Shown piece by piece: positions 52,045 through 60,030 of a DNA stretch of 64,000 bases. The stretch lies in the NCBI RefSeq assembly GCF_023028105.1, contig NZ_CP095491.1, positions 1,364,001-1,428,000 of the forward strand, written 5' to 3'. Every line of letters begins with the position of its first letter. Positions within the stretch are counted from its first letter, which is position 1. Both the position numbers and the translations under genes were made by a program. Below the pieces are notes generated by a model. It had not been told where the DNA came from. It made no database searches and was given only the letters and a program-made list of their open reading frames with translations. Origin of the DNA: Halosolutus gelatinilyticus (lineage in GTDB: Archaea > Halobacteriota > Halobacteria > Halobacteriales > Natrialbaceae).

Positions 52045-53223
52045 ATGAGCGAACGCGTCCACCGCGACGGCGACGGCGGCGCCGACGCGACGGCGCTCGA
52101 GCGACTCGGGGCGGCCCGCGATCGAGTCGCCGAGATCGAACGGGAGATCGACGACCGCGGCGACGAAACTGTCGCGACCGTCGCGACGGCCTACCGGAAC
52201 GCCGCGGAGCTGCTCGACTCGTACGTCGATCGGGCGACCGGCACCGGTCGAGAGAACTTCAAGGCGTACATCGAACTCGAGGGGCGGTTCGCGTCGCTCG
52301 TCGACGGACTGGCCGACGACCTTCCCCGCCGGGACGCGTTCGAGAACTCCCTCGACGCGATCGACAAACGGCGGTTGAGCGAGGCCGACTTCGAACGGGC
52401 CCGCGACGCGCTCGCGCCCGCCGAGCGGTACGCCGACCTGGTCGACGAGCGCCAGGACGCCTGCGAGGCGCTGACGGAGGCGCGCAAAGCCGCGAGCGTG
52501 CGAGTGCGGGAGCTCGGCGACGAGATCGCCCGCCGGGAGCGGTTGCTCGAACTCGCGAGCGCCGACCTCGACGCGCCGGTCGATCGCCTCCGCGAGCCGA
52601 TCGAGACCTACAACGCGGCGATCCGGGAGGCGTTCGCCGAGTATCGGGGATCGGCGTCCGCTCGCGAGGTGTTCTCGCTGCTCGATCGAAGCCGGTGGTA
52701 CCCGTTCGTCGAGTTCGAACAGCCCCCGGAAGACCTACGCGAATACGTCGAGACCGCTCCGGCCGGGGAGTACGCGATCCCGGAACTGCTCGAGTACGCG
52801 GACTACTCCCGATCGAAGCTCTCCCACTACGTCGACGACGGCGATCGACTCAAGCGCCAGGTGGCGACCCAGCAGACGTTCCTCGAGGGGATCGACGCCG
52901 ATCCCCTGTCGATCGAGTGGCCGCCAGGCCCGGCCGAAGTGCTCCGGCGGCGCGCGCGAGAGTTACAGCCGTTCGTCGGTCGCGTCGTCCGCGTCGCCGA
53001 CGGAGACGAAGCCGGAGCGGCGATGGCGACCTTGCGGGAGGTCAGGCGGTGGAGTCGCGATCCCGACTACGATCGGCTCCAGACCGCGGCGCAGGCGATC
53101 GAACAGCTATCACCCGACGAGTGCGATCGGCTGGCCGACGGTCGCGTCGAGGCGGAGCTCGAATCCCTGCGCGCTGAGCGCGAACGCCTGGAGAAGGCGC
53201 TCGAAGAAGACGATCCGATTTAA
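52045..53223 (+). CDS. Haloarchaeal coiled-coil protein (probable DUF7118 type)
   Basis: 392-residue soluble, strongly charged protein made of long helices: an N-terminal coiled coil (ALERLGAARDRVAEIEREID), a middle part with repeated ERAR/AR patterns, and a C-terminal coiled coil (ELESLRAERERLEKALEED). A conserved-looking segment, SRWYPFVEFEQPPEDLREYV, sits at about 213-232. No enzymatic motif. I recall haloarchaeal families with this layout but no function. Starts directly after hisI (ATG one base past its stop), an operon link that says little about role. Confidence 0.75.
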   Translation: MSERVHRDGDGGADATALERLGAARDRVAEIEREIDDRGDETVATVATAYRNAAELLDSYVDRATGTGRENFKAYIELEGRFASLVDGLADDLPRRDAFENSLDAIDKRRLSEADFERARDALAPAERYADLVDERQDACEALTEARKAASVRVRELGDEIARRERLLELASADLDAPVDRLREPIETYNAAIREAFAEYRGSASAREVFSLLDRSRWYPFVEFEQPPEDLREYVETAPAGEYAIPELLEYADYSRSKLSHYVDDGDRLKRQVATQQTFLEGIDADPLSIEWPPGPAEVLRRRARELQPFVGRVVRVADGDEAGAAMATLREVRRWSRDPDYDRLQTAAQAIEQLSPDECDRLADGRVEAELESLRAERERLEKALEEDDPI

Positions 53224-53266
53224 GCGTCCAGCGACAATCCCGTGATACCGGGCGCGGACGAGGCGA

Positions 53267-53491
53267 TCAGCCGCCGTCTCCGGTTCCGTTCTCCGATTCC
53301 AATTCCGGATCGAAGATGTCCTCGATCGCGCAGTCGAAGTGGGCGGCCAGTTCGAACGCGAGTTCGAGCGACGGATCGTACCGCTCGCGCTCGATCGCGT
53401 TGATCGTCTGGCGGGTGACGCCGACGGCCGCGGCCAGATCGGACTGGCTGAGGTCGGCCGCTTCCCGCCGGTCTCGCAAGTCGTTCTCCAT
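53267..53491 (-). CDS. XRE/Cro-type transcriptional regulator
   Basis: 74-residue helix-turn-helix protein with the archaeal/bacterial XRE core: ENDLRDRREAADLSQSDLAAAV, VGVTRQTINAIERERYDPS and ELAFELAAHFDCAIEDIF. This single-domain form with the VTRQTINAIERERY recognition helix is common for small repressors that bind palindromes. It follows the DUF2178 gene by 3 bp, same strand, so the two form an operon; the promoter carries nested palindromes that it may bind. Confidence 0.93.
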   Translation of the reverse strand: MENDLRDRREAADLSQSDLAAAVGVTRQTINAIERERYDPSLELAFELAAHFDCAIEDIFDPELESENGTGDGG

Positions 53492-53494
53492 GGG

Positions 53495-53905
53495 TCAGGC
53501 CCGCAGTCGGACGAAGACGTACGTGCTCCCCCAGACGAGCCAGAACGCGCTCCAGGTGAAGAAGACGGTCCACAGCTCCGAACTCCAGGTGAACCGGCCG
53601 AGTTCCTGCAGGAGTATCAGGGTCACGAAGACCGCGAGCCCGCCGTAGGCGAGCGCCCCCAGCACCAGATCGTTCGCTCGCGCGGTCAGTTCCTCGTCGC
53701 GTTCGTCGTACACCGGCGCGTCGGTCAGGAACGGGATCGCCATTCCGACGACGATGCCGGCGACGTAGACGGCGATTCCGAGCAGCGGTCGGCTGACGGC
53801 GAACCCCGCTAGGAACGCGGCGATGCCGACGATGTAACTTGCGTTCGATGCTCTCCGGTACGTTTTCGGGCGGTCGTCCCCGAACGTGATTGCGAGTTCA
53901 GTCAT
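53495..53905 (-). CDS. DUF2178-like membrane protein
   Basis: 136 residues with four hydrophobic helices (about 24-41, 45-63, 84-102, 112-132), the pattern of DUF2178 proteins often encoded next to an XRE regulator. The loop after TM2 is acidic (DAPVYDERDEELTARANDL). In other prokaryotes such membrane/XRE pairs form self-contained units in which the membrane protein may sense a signal and the regulator acts on its own operon. First gene of the operon. Confidence 0.85.
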   Translation of the reverse strand: MTELAITFGDDRPKTYRRASNASYIVGIAAFLAGFAVSRPLLGIAVYVAGIVVGMAIPFLTDAPVYDERDEELTARANDLVLGALAYGGLAVFVTLILLQELGRFTWSSELWTVFFTWSAFWLVWGSTYVFVRLRA

Positions 53906-53925
53906 GGGTGATCGGTCCGGATACT

Positions 53926-53962
53926 GTGTAAAGCATCCTTTACAGTAAAGCGGGCTTTACAC
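53926..53962. promoter_or_regulatory. Nested palindromic operator upstream of the DUF2178-XRE operon
   Basis: Outer perfect inverted repeat GTGTAAAGC (53926-53934) and GCTTTACAC (53954-53962), inner perfect 13-bp palindrome CTTTACAGTAAAG (53938-53950). So four GTAAAG half-sites alternate over 37 bp, located 21-57 bp upstream of the DUF2178 start where the leftward promoter should be. This is the layout expected for two dimers of a small XRE repressor acting on its own operon. Confidence 0.7.
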
Positions 53963-54080
53963 CTACTTCAATGTTGGGGCCCGTACGCGATCGACCGGTT
54001 GCGGGGGATCCGACGCGATCGAACTTGCAACGGGACGCTGAGAGCCCATGACTGAAGGCGCTAATCGTCGTAGCGTCGGT

Positions 54081-54485
54081 ATGGCCAGACAGGTGCTCGT
54101 TCCGATGGACGACTCCGCGACTGCGCGAGCAGCCCTCGAATACGCCCTCGAACGGTACCCCGACGACGAGTTCACGGTCGTCCACGCGATCGACGACCTC
54201 GAAGCGGGCTACGGCGGTCGACCGCCGGCGGTCGACGGCGACGGCCCCGACCTCGACTTCTTCGACGAGGCCGAGCGGATCGCGGCCGAGTACGATCGGC
54301 CCGTCGAGACGCGGGTGATCGAGGGACAGGCGGCCGATGCGATCCTCGAATTCGCCGACGAAGAGGGGATCGACGAAATCGTGATGGGGAGCGAGGGCCG
54401 ATCGGGCGTCTCGCGGATGCTGCTCGGCAGCGTCGCGGAACAGGTCACGCGCCGGGCGTCGATCCCGGTGACGATCGTTCCCTGA
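54081..54485 (+). CDS. Universal stress protein (UspA family)
   Basis: 134-residue alpha/beta protein. MARQVLVPMDDSATARAALE opens the fold, and IDEIVMGSEGRSGVSRMLLG with SVAEQVTRRASIPVTIVP carries the ATP-binding loop G-x2-G-x9-G-S/T, so it should bind ATP. Role in stress survival is inferred from family. ATG at 54081 chosen because the family begins there; 11 upstream in-frame codons are unlikely. Divergent from the DUF2178 operon. Confidence 0.92.
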   Translation: MARQVLVPMDDSATARAALEYALERYPDDEFTVVHAIDDLEAGYGGRPPAVDGDGPDLDFFDEAERIAAEYDRPVETRVIEGQAADAILEFADEEGIDEIVMGSEGRSGVSRMLLGSVAEQVTRRASIPVTIVP

Positions 54486-54527
54486 GGGACGGAAATCACG
54501 CACGTTTTCACCCCGAAGCGACGAACG

Positions 54528-55043
54528 ATGGGCATGGACGATCGGACGGGGACGACGCTCCACACCGGCCTCCTCATCTCGACGACGGCCGGTCTCGCGT
54601 GGCTGTCGGGGCTGCCGATGCTCTTTCCCAGTCTCGGGCCGTCGGCGTTCGTCCTCGCGCTCTTTCAGGACAGCGAGGCGACGGCGCCGCGGCGCGTGAT
54701 CGGCGGCCACGCGATCGGCGTCGCCGCCGGGCTACTCGCCTACCACCTGCTCGGCGTCGGAATCTCGATGACCGCGGCCGCCGATCCGGGCTCGATCGAA
54801 GGGCTGCGACTCGGCGCGAGCGGCGTGCTCGCGACGACGGTCACCGCGGGCGGGATGCTCGCGACGGACACCCGACACCCGCCCGCCTGCGCGACGACGC
54901 TGATCGTCTCGCTCGGCCTGCTGTCGACGGCCCTCGAGGGCGCGCTGATCGTCCTCGCCGTCGCGATCCTCGTGGTCGCGCATCGGCTCCTGCTCGCGAC
55001 CGAACGACTGGGCGCGCGGTACGGGGAATCGTTGCGATCGTGA
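54528..55043 (+). CDS. HPP-family membrane protein
   Basis: 171 residues, four hydrophobic helices, with the family motif PMLFPSLGPSAFVLA and TRHPPACATTLIV (His-Pro-Pro). Related proteins are suggested to transport nitrite in plants, and in prokaryotes often occur as stand-alone membrane units. It lies 42 bp after the stress-protein gene, same strand, and may share its transcript. Start may be the ATG at 54528 or the second at 54534. Confidence 0.88.
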   Translation: MGMDDRTGTTLHTGLLISTTAGLAWLSGLPMLFPSLGPSAFVLALFQDSEATAPRRVIGGHAIGVAAGLLAYHLLGVGISMTAAADPGSIEGLRLGASGVLATTVTAGGMLATDTRHPPACATTLIVSLGLLSTALEGALIVLAVAILVVAHRLLLATERLGARYGESLRS

Positions 55044-55087
55044 AAGGCGGGCGAGGAAGCGGCCGATCCAAACTCGCTCTCCGACGA

Positions 55088-56452
55088 TCAGGCGTCTTCT
55101 TTCGCGTCCACGAGCGTCTCGTGCATATCGATCGCGAGGTCCGTCGCCCGATCCTCGTCGCGAGCCTCGGCGTAGATTCTGACGAGCGGTTCGGTGCCCG
55201 AGGGCCGGGCGAGCACCCACGCGTCGCCGTAGTCGAGTCGGTAGCCGTCGCGCGTATTGAGTTCGGCGTCGGCCGCATGGGCGTGGTTGGCCGCCGCGTC
55301 GAGCATCGCGTCCCGTTCGGCCGTCGACTCGTACTCGACGTTGCGCCGGACATTCGCGTAGCCGCCGTAGGGTGAGACGATCTCGCTAACCGGCCGCCGA
55401 GCGACCAGGCGGAGGAATCGCGCGGCTGTGTACGCGCCGTCGCGTGCAAGGCGGTATCCGGGGAAGAAGATCCCGCCGTTGCCCTCGCCGGCGATCGGCA
55501 CCCGCTGGCCGTTCGCCTCGAGCTCCTCGATTCGAGTGATGATGTTCGTCGAGCCGATCGGCGTGAGTTCGAGGGAGGCACCGACGTCGGTGACGACGTC
55601 GACGAGCCGCTGGGAAACGTTGACCGCCGAGACGGTGGTGTCGCCGGCGTCGAGTTCGGCGGCCGCGAGCGCCGCGAGGGTGGCGTCGCCCTCGACGTAC
55701 TCGCCGTTCTCGTCGAAGAAGATGGCCCGATCGGCGTCGCCGTCGTGGGCGATGCCGACGTCGGCGTCGGACGCCCGAACGAGGCGGCCGAGATCCTCGA
55801 GATTCTGCGGGACCGGTTCGGGGTCTCGCCCCGGGAAGTGCCCGTCGGCCTGGCCGTTGACCGTGACGACGCGACACCCCAGCTTCCGGAAGAACCGGGG
55901 ACTGGTTAGCGCTCCTGCACCGTGACCGGGATCGAGCGCGACGGTGAGATCGGCCGCCGCGATCGGCTCCCGATCGACGGCCGCGAGCAGGTCGTCGACG
56001 TACTCGTCGGCGACCCCGTCGATCTCGCGCACCTGCCCGGTCTCGTCCCACGGGGCGACCGCGAACGACTCCGCGAGCAGCGTCTCCTCGATCGACTCCA
56101 GACTCGAGACGGCGAGTTCGACGCCGTCGCTCCCGATCAGTTTCACCCCGTTGTACTGCGGCGGGTTGTGCGACGCCGTGATGACCATCACCGGCACCCC
56201 CTCGCGTTCGGCGTAGGCCTGCGCCCCCGGCGTCGGTACGATCCCGAGTCGATCGACGCTCGCACCCGTACTCGCCAACCCGCTCGCGGCCGCGTCCGCC
56301 AGCATTCGCCCCGTGTAGCGCGTGTCGCGAGCGACGGCCACCCGGTCGACCCGCCAGGCCGTCCCCGCCGCTTTCGCGACCCGCAGGACGAACGCGGGCG
56401 TCAACTCCTCGTTGGCGACGCCCCGCGTCCCACTCGATCCGAAGACTTGCAT
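55088..56452 (-). CDS. glmM: Phosphoglucosamine mutase / phosphomannomutase family
   Basis: 454-residue alpha-D-phosphohexomutase. Active-site serine loop MVITASHNPPQYNG (about 93-106), metal loop AHDGDADRAIFFDENG, sugar loop GEGNGGIFFPGYR, phosphate-binding loop ARPSGTEPLVRIY. It opens MQVFGSSGTRGVANEELTP. Converts hexose-6-phosphate to hexose-1-phosphate for surface glycans or glycosylation. GlmM and ManB cannot be told apart with certainty from sequence; the GEGNGG sugar loop and length favour GlmM. No start ambiguity. Single gene convergent with the HPP gene. Confidence 0.88.
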   Translation of the reverse strand: MQVFGSSGTRGVANEELTPAFVLRVAKAAGTAWRVDRVAVARDTRYTGRMLADAAASGLASTGASVDRLGIVPTPGAQAYAEREGVPVMVITASHNPPQYNGVKLIGSDGVELAVSSLESIEETLLAESFAVAPWDETGQVREIDGVADEYVDDLLAAVDREPIAAADLTVALDPGHGAGALTSPRFFRKLGCRVVTVNGQADGHFPGRDPEPVPQNLEDLGRLVRASDADVGIAHDGDADRAIFFDENGEYVEGDATLAALAAAELDAGDTTVSAVNVSQRLVDVVTDVGASLELTPIGSTNIITRIEELEANGQRVPIAGEGNGGIFFPGYRLARDGAYTAARFLRLVARRPVSEIVSPYGGYANVRRNVEYESTAERDAMLDAAANHAHAADAELNTRDGYRLDYGDAWVLARPSGTEPLVRIYAEARDEDRATDLAIDMHETLVDAKEDA

Positions 56453-56573
56453 TCGCGTACTAGTCGGGTCGGACTCCCCAAAGGGATTCCGACATTCGGC
56501 CCGCTAGAACGGCGATCGATAGTGGATGGATTCGGTTGAGTGTGGCACCGCGGCACTGAGACGAGTGAGAACA

Positions 56574-56656
56574 CCACGAAAGCCCTGCCGGTAGCCCCTT
56601 TCAGTCCCGCCCACGATGGCTTAGCCGGTCAGCCACTGCGGGTGGGACTTTCGTGG
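56574..56656. other. Nested inverted-repeat element, possible structured RNA or MITE-like remnant
   Basis: Outer arms CCACGAAAG (56574-56582) and CTTTCGTGG (56648-56656) are perfect complements. An inner stem AGTCCCGCCC (56603-56612) pairs with GGGTGGGACT (56640-56649) in ten positions with one G-U pair. The two outer and inner arms partly compete on the right side, so alternative folds are possible. It lies in a 299-bp space between glmM and the next gene. The word CCTTTCAGTCCC/GGGACTGAAAGG and a GGCTTAGCCGG-like loop remind me of the ends of haloarchaeal IS200/IS605-type elements, but no transposase is near. Confidence 0.4.
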
Positions 56657-56751
56657 AGTTCGCAATCGAGCTAGCACGGAAAACGCGCGATCCGAACGCC
56701 GCCGGAAACGCAGACAGAACGTTTTCGGCGCGCGGTCCCGATCGCTTCCGT

Positions 56752-57648
56752 ATGGACTCCATCGAGGAAAAGCGCGTCTACGGCGATCGGAGGGGCGCGA
56801 TCGATGCCTACGTCGCGAGTTCGGTGGGCGTCGTTCGCGTTCGGATCGCCGGCGATGCGGTCGGCGAGTTCGGCCTCTGCGATCGCTGCGACGCGCGGGA
56901 CGCGGCGGCGGCCGGGACGGACGCCGTCGCGATCGCGACCAGCGAAGACGTCCGGGTGCTCGATCCGACTTCGGAGCCCGATTCCGGGGCCGCGGCCGAG
57001 ACGGCGTTCGTCGGGACCGGGTTCGGCCCCGCGGTGGCCGTCGGCTACGACGGGGGAACGCTGCTCGCGGCGGATGCCGACGGACGGATCGGTCGGCGCG
57101 CGGACGGCAACTGGGAATGGATCGACGGCGAGTCGACCGGAAGCGAGACATCCGAACGCGGGTCGATCGGGACTGTCCGGGCGATCGACGGCAACCTCGT
57201 CGCCACCGATGCGGGCGCGTACCGCGTCCGCGACGGCGACCTCGATTACGCCGGCCTCAAGGACGTCCGTGACGTCTCCGCGGCCGGCGTTCCGCTCGCC
57301 GCCGCCGACGACGGCCTCTACAAACTCGGCAACGGCTGGATGCGGGTTCGAGACGGGGATTTCGACGTCGTCGCGGCGGACCCGAGAGCCGAACCGGGGC
57401 GACTCGATCGGGCCCACGCGGTCGCTGGCGGGACGCTGTACGAACGCGATCCCGACGACGGGGAGTGGCGCGCGATCGACGAGTCGACCGAGACGATCGT
57501 CGGAATCGGCTACGGGGAGGCGGTCTACGCGGTCACCGAACGCGGAGCGTTCCTCGTGGAAACCGCGGCCGACGACCCGGAAACGTGGCGATCGCGAGCG
57601 CTCGGCATCGGCGACGTCACCGGGTTCGCCGTGCCGCCGTCGGGGTGA
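56752..57648 (+). CDS. HVO_0234-type beta-propeller-like protein
   Basis: 298-residue acidic soluble protein without signal peptide. It consists of repeated short beta units of about 40-45 residues with a G/A-x-D core, e.g. AAGTDAVAIATSEDVRVLDP, GGTLLAADADGRIGRRADGN, DGNLVATDAGAYRVRDGDL, AGVPLAAADDGLYKLGNG, AGGTLYERDPDDGEWRAIDE. This matches the haloarchaeal HVO_0234-like propeller family, function unknown. The start at 56752 gives MDSIEEKRVYGD, the family N-terminus. Confidence 0.82.
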   Translation: MDSIEEKRVYGDRRGAIDAYVASSVGVVRVRIAGDAVGEFGLCDRCDARDAAAAGTDAVAIATSEDVRVLDPTSEPDSGAAAETAFVGTGFGPAVAVGYDGGTLLAADADGRIGRRADGNWEWIDGESTGSETSERGSIGTVRAIDGNLVATDAGAYRVRDGDLDYAGLKDVRDVSAAGVPLAAADDGLYKLGNGWMRVRDGDFDVVAADPRAEPGRLDRAHAVAGGTLYERDPDDGEWRAIDESTETIVGIGYGEAVYAVTERGAFLVETAADDPETWRSRALGIGDVTGFAVPPSG

Positions 57649-57722
57649 CTCCCGCCGGAACAGCGGACGTGACTGTCGGAATTCAGGAGTTATTAACTAC
57701 CCCGAATACATGGATCGCTCAC

Positions 57723-58250
57723 ATGAGCGACCTTTCACGACGCCGGCTGCTCGCGCTGACGGGCGCCGCGACCACGGCGGCGATCGCCGGCTGTTCGAGC
57801 GACGAGCCCGAAGACGAGGACCCGGAGTCCGAAGACAACCAGACCGAGGGCGTCGACCAGTCCGATGCGGAACCCGACGAGAAGAGCGAGACCGACGTCG
57901 CCGGAACCGTCCTCGGCGACATCACCATCGAGAACCTCCACGGCGAGCCCCACACGGTCGACGTTCTCGTCGAGTTCGACGGCGAGTTCGCGTGGGAAAC
58001 GATCGAACTCGACGGCCGAACGGGCGCGCAGCTCGATCGAAACTGGCCCTCCGAACCGGGTTCGTTCCGCGTTATCGCGCGACTCGATCAGGGCGATCCC
58101 GTCGTGGTTACGCCGGCGAAGTGGAACAACCCGAGCTGTATCAACCTTGTCACGATGATTCGAGAAAGCGGGCTGTCGATGGCGGTGGGCACGGACGACG
58201 GTCCGTGCGGCTCGGACGACGAATCGACCGGCGCCGACGGCGACAGTTGA
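57723..58250 (+). CDS. Tat lipoprotein of unknown function (175 aa)
   Basis: N-terminus MSDLSRRRLLALTGAATTA with twin arginines and lipobox IAGC (Cys24), then an acidic linker to about residue 60 and a beta-sandwich-like domain (TVLGDITIENLHGEPHTVDV, LVEFDGEFAWETIELDGRTG) with a Cys140 near PSCIN and Cys159 near DGPCGSD that could form a disulfide. No specific family. Lies 74 bp after the propeller gene and 66 bp before prs, same strand. Confidence 0.75.
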   Translation: MSDLSRRRLLALTGAATTAAIAGCSSDEPEDEDPESEDNQTEGVDQSDAEPDEKSETDVAGTVLGDITIENLHGEPHTVDVLVEFDGEFAWETIELDGRTGAQLDRNWPSEPGSFRVIARLDQGDPVVVTPAKWNNPSCINLVTMIRESGLSMAVGTDDGPCGSDDESTGADGDS

Positions 58251-58316
58251 CGAGGCGGTGCGAGCCGGGACCGCGAGAACGAAAACTGGTTTACCCCGCG
58301 GGCTGTGGCCACGCAT

Positions 58317-59189
58317 ATGATCGTTGCCGGATCCGCGTCGCAGGCGCTCGCCGCGGCGCTCGCGCGCGAACTCGAAGAGCCGCTCGCTGCCGCCGAGTAC
58401 GACCGATTCCCCGACGGCGAACTGCTCGCCGCCGTTCCCGACGCTGCAACCGTCGACGCCGGCGCGACCGACGCCGATCGGGCCGTGATCGTCGCTTCGA
58501 CGGTCTCGAGCGACGCTCACCTCGAGTTGCTGCAACTCCAAGACGCCGTCCGCGAAGCCGGCGTCGGCGAGGTCGTCACGGTGCTGCCGTACATGGGCTA
58601 CGCCCGGCAGGACGAGGCGTTCGAGGAGGGACACCCCGTCTCCGCGCGGGCGATCGCGCGCGCCGTCTCGACCGGCGCCGACCGGGTGCTCACCGTCAAT
58701 CCCCACGAGACGTCCGTCTGCGAGTTCTTCGAGCCGACGGCGACGCCGATCGACGCCGCGGGTCGGCTGGCCGATCCCCTGCCCGCGGAGCTCGCGGATC
58801 CCGTCTTCCTCTCGCCCGACGAGGGGGCGATCGATCTCGCCGAGACGGTCCGGGACGCCTACGGGAGCGGCGAGACGGATTACTTCCAGAAGGTTCGCCG
58901 CTCCGGCACCGAGGTCGAGATCACCCCGAGCGACGTCGACGTCGCCGATCGGGACGTCGTCGTCACCGACGACATCATCGCGACGGGATCGACGATGAGC
59001 GAGGCGGTCGGCGTCCTCCGGGATCGGGGGGTCGGTCGGGTCTTCGTCACCTGCGTCCACCCGCTGCTCGCCCGCAACGCGGTGACGAAACTCTCGCGGG
59101 CGGGCGTCGAAGCCATCTACGGCACCGACACGATCGAACGAAGCGCGAGCACCGTCTCGGTCGCTCCGGCGATCGCCGCGCACCTGTAA
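58317..59189 (+). CDS. prs: Ribose-phosphate pyrophosphokinase
   Basis: 290-residue PRPP synthase that supplies histidine (HisG), nucleotide and tryptophan synthesis. It contains YDRFPDGELLAAVPD, VVTVLPYMGYARQDEAFEEG (ATP-binding loop), VLTVNPHETSVCEFFEP (catalytic His region), VFLSPDEGAIDLAE and the PRPP loop VVVTDDIIATGSTMSEAV. Short archaeal form. The ATG at 58317 gives MIVAGSASQALAAAL, the family start; four in-frame codons upstream are excluded. TATA-like TTTACC at about 58290. Confidence 0.95.
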   Translation: MIVAGSASQALAAALARELEEPLAAAEYDRFPDGELLAAVPDAATVDAGATDADRAVIVASTVSSDAHLELLQLQDAVREAGVGEVVTVLPYMGYARQDEAFEEGHPVSARAIARAVSTGADRVLTVNPHETSVCEFFEPTATPIDAAGRLADPLPAELADPVFLSPDEGAIDLAETVRDAYGSGETDYFQKVRRSGTEVEITPSDVDVADRDVVVTDDIIATGSTMSEAVGVLRDRGVGRVFVTCVHPLLARNAVTKLSRAGVEAIYGTDTIERSASTVSVAPAIAAHL

Positions 59190-59321
59190 CTGATCGAGAC
59201 TGACACGTTTCTCAATCGTTAAGTACCCCCTTCGTCTCACCTCTAGTTGTTCGCGAGTCGAACGGATCGGCCGATCCGGTCGATAGACGGCCGCGGAGCC
59301 GATCGCACGTAGCAGGTCCAG

Positions 59322-59870
59322 ATGCACGGAATCGTCCACAAAACGCTCAAGGAGTACGTCGTCGAGAAGACGGACGAAGAGACGTGGGAGACGGTCGTCG
59401 ATCGCGCCGGCCTCGAACCGAAGCTCTACCTCCCCGTCTCGCGCTACGAGGACGACGAGATCGACGCGATTCTCGAGACCCTCGCAGCGATGACGACGGC
59501 GGATCGGCGGACGATCGAACGCGATTTCGGGCGGGCACTCGCCCCGGAACTGCTGTCGACGTTCAAAGCGCACGTCCGGGCCGAGTGGGGACCCGAGGAC
59601 GTCCTCGCGTCGATCGGGACGATCGCCGACAGCGTCGAGGGGACGACCGGAGACGGGACGCTACCGGACGTCTCGTCGTCGGTCGATCCGGACGGCGACG
59701 CCGTCGCGATCGCGTACCGAACGCACCGCGAGCACGTCTACTGCGGACTGGCCCACGGGATTCTAGAAGGGCTGGTGGCCGAGTTCGGCGCCGACGCGAC
59801 CGTCGCGAAGCAGGCGTGTCTCGAGGATCCTGACGGCGACCGCTGTCGATTCAGGGTCGAGTTCGGGTAG
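59322..59870 (+). CDS. H-NOX-like protein lacking the proximal histidine
   Basis: 182 residues with the haem-NO/O2-binding fold: MHGIVHKTLKEYVVEK at the start, then TWETVVDRAGLE, LETLAAMT, and a C-terminal part with YRTHR (132-136, the Y-x-S/T-x-R propionate-binding motif) followed by CGLAHGILEGLVAEFG. At the position where H-NOX domains have the haem-ligating histidine (NLH-like), this protein reads TIADSV with Ala102. Its haem binding is therefore doubtful, unless another His (His84 or His135) takes over. Not fused to any output domain. Divergent orientation to prs is absent (same strand, 132 bp downstream). Likely a signalling sensor of unknown ligand. Confidence 0.8.
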   Translation: MHGIVHKTLKEYVVEKTDEETWETVVDRAGLEPKLYLPVSRYEDDEIDAILETLAAMTTADRRTIERDFGRALAPELLSTFKAHVRAEWGPEDVLASIGTIADSVEGTTGDGTLPDVSSSVDPDGDAVAIAYRTHREHVYCGLAHGILEGLVAEFGADATVAKQACLEDPDGDRCRFRVEFG

Positions 59871-60030
59871 CCGTCCGACGCGGGTCGTAACGAGTTGTAA
59901 CGGGACGAAACGGGACGAGCGGAGCGACGGCGATCGCACGGTGATCGATCGCCGCACTCGTCCACGCTCTGATCACCGGCGCCTCGATCGGTGACGCTTC
60001 GATCGGCGCGATCGGAGCGGGTCGGGTTCG

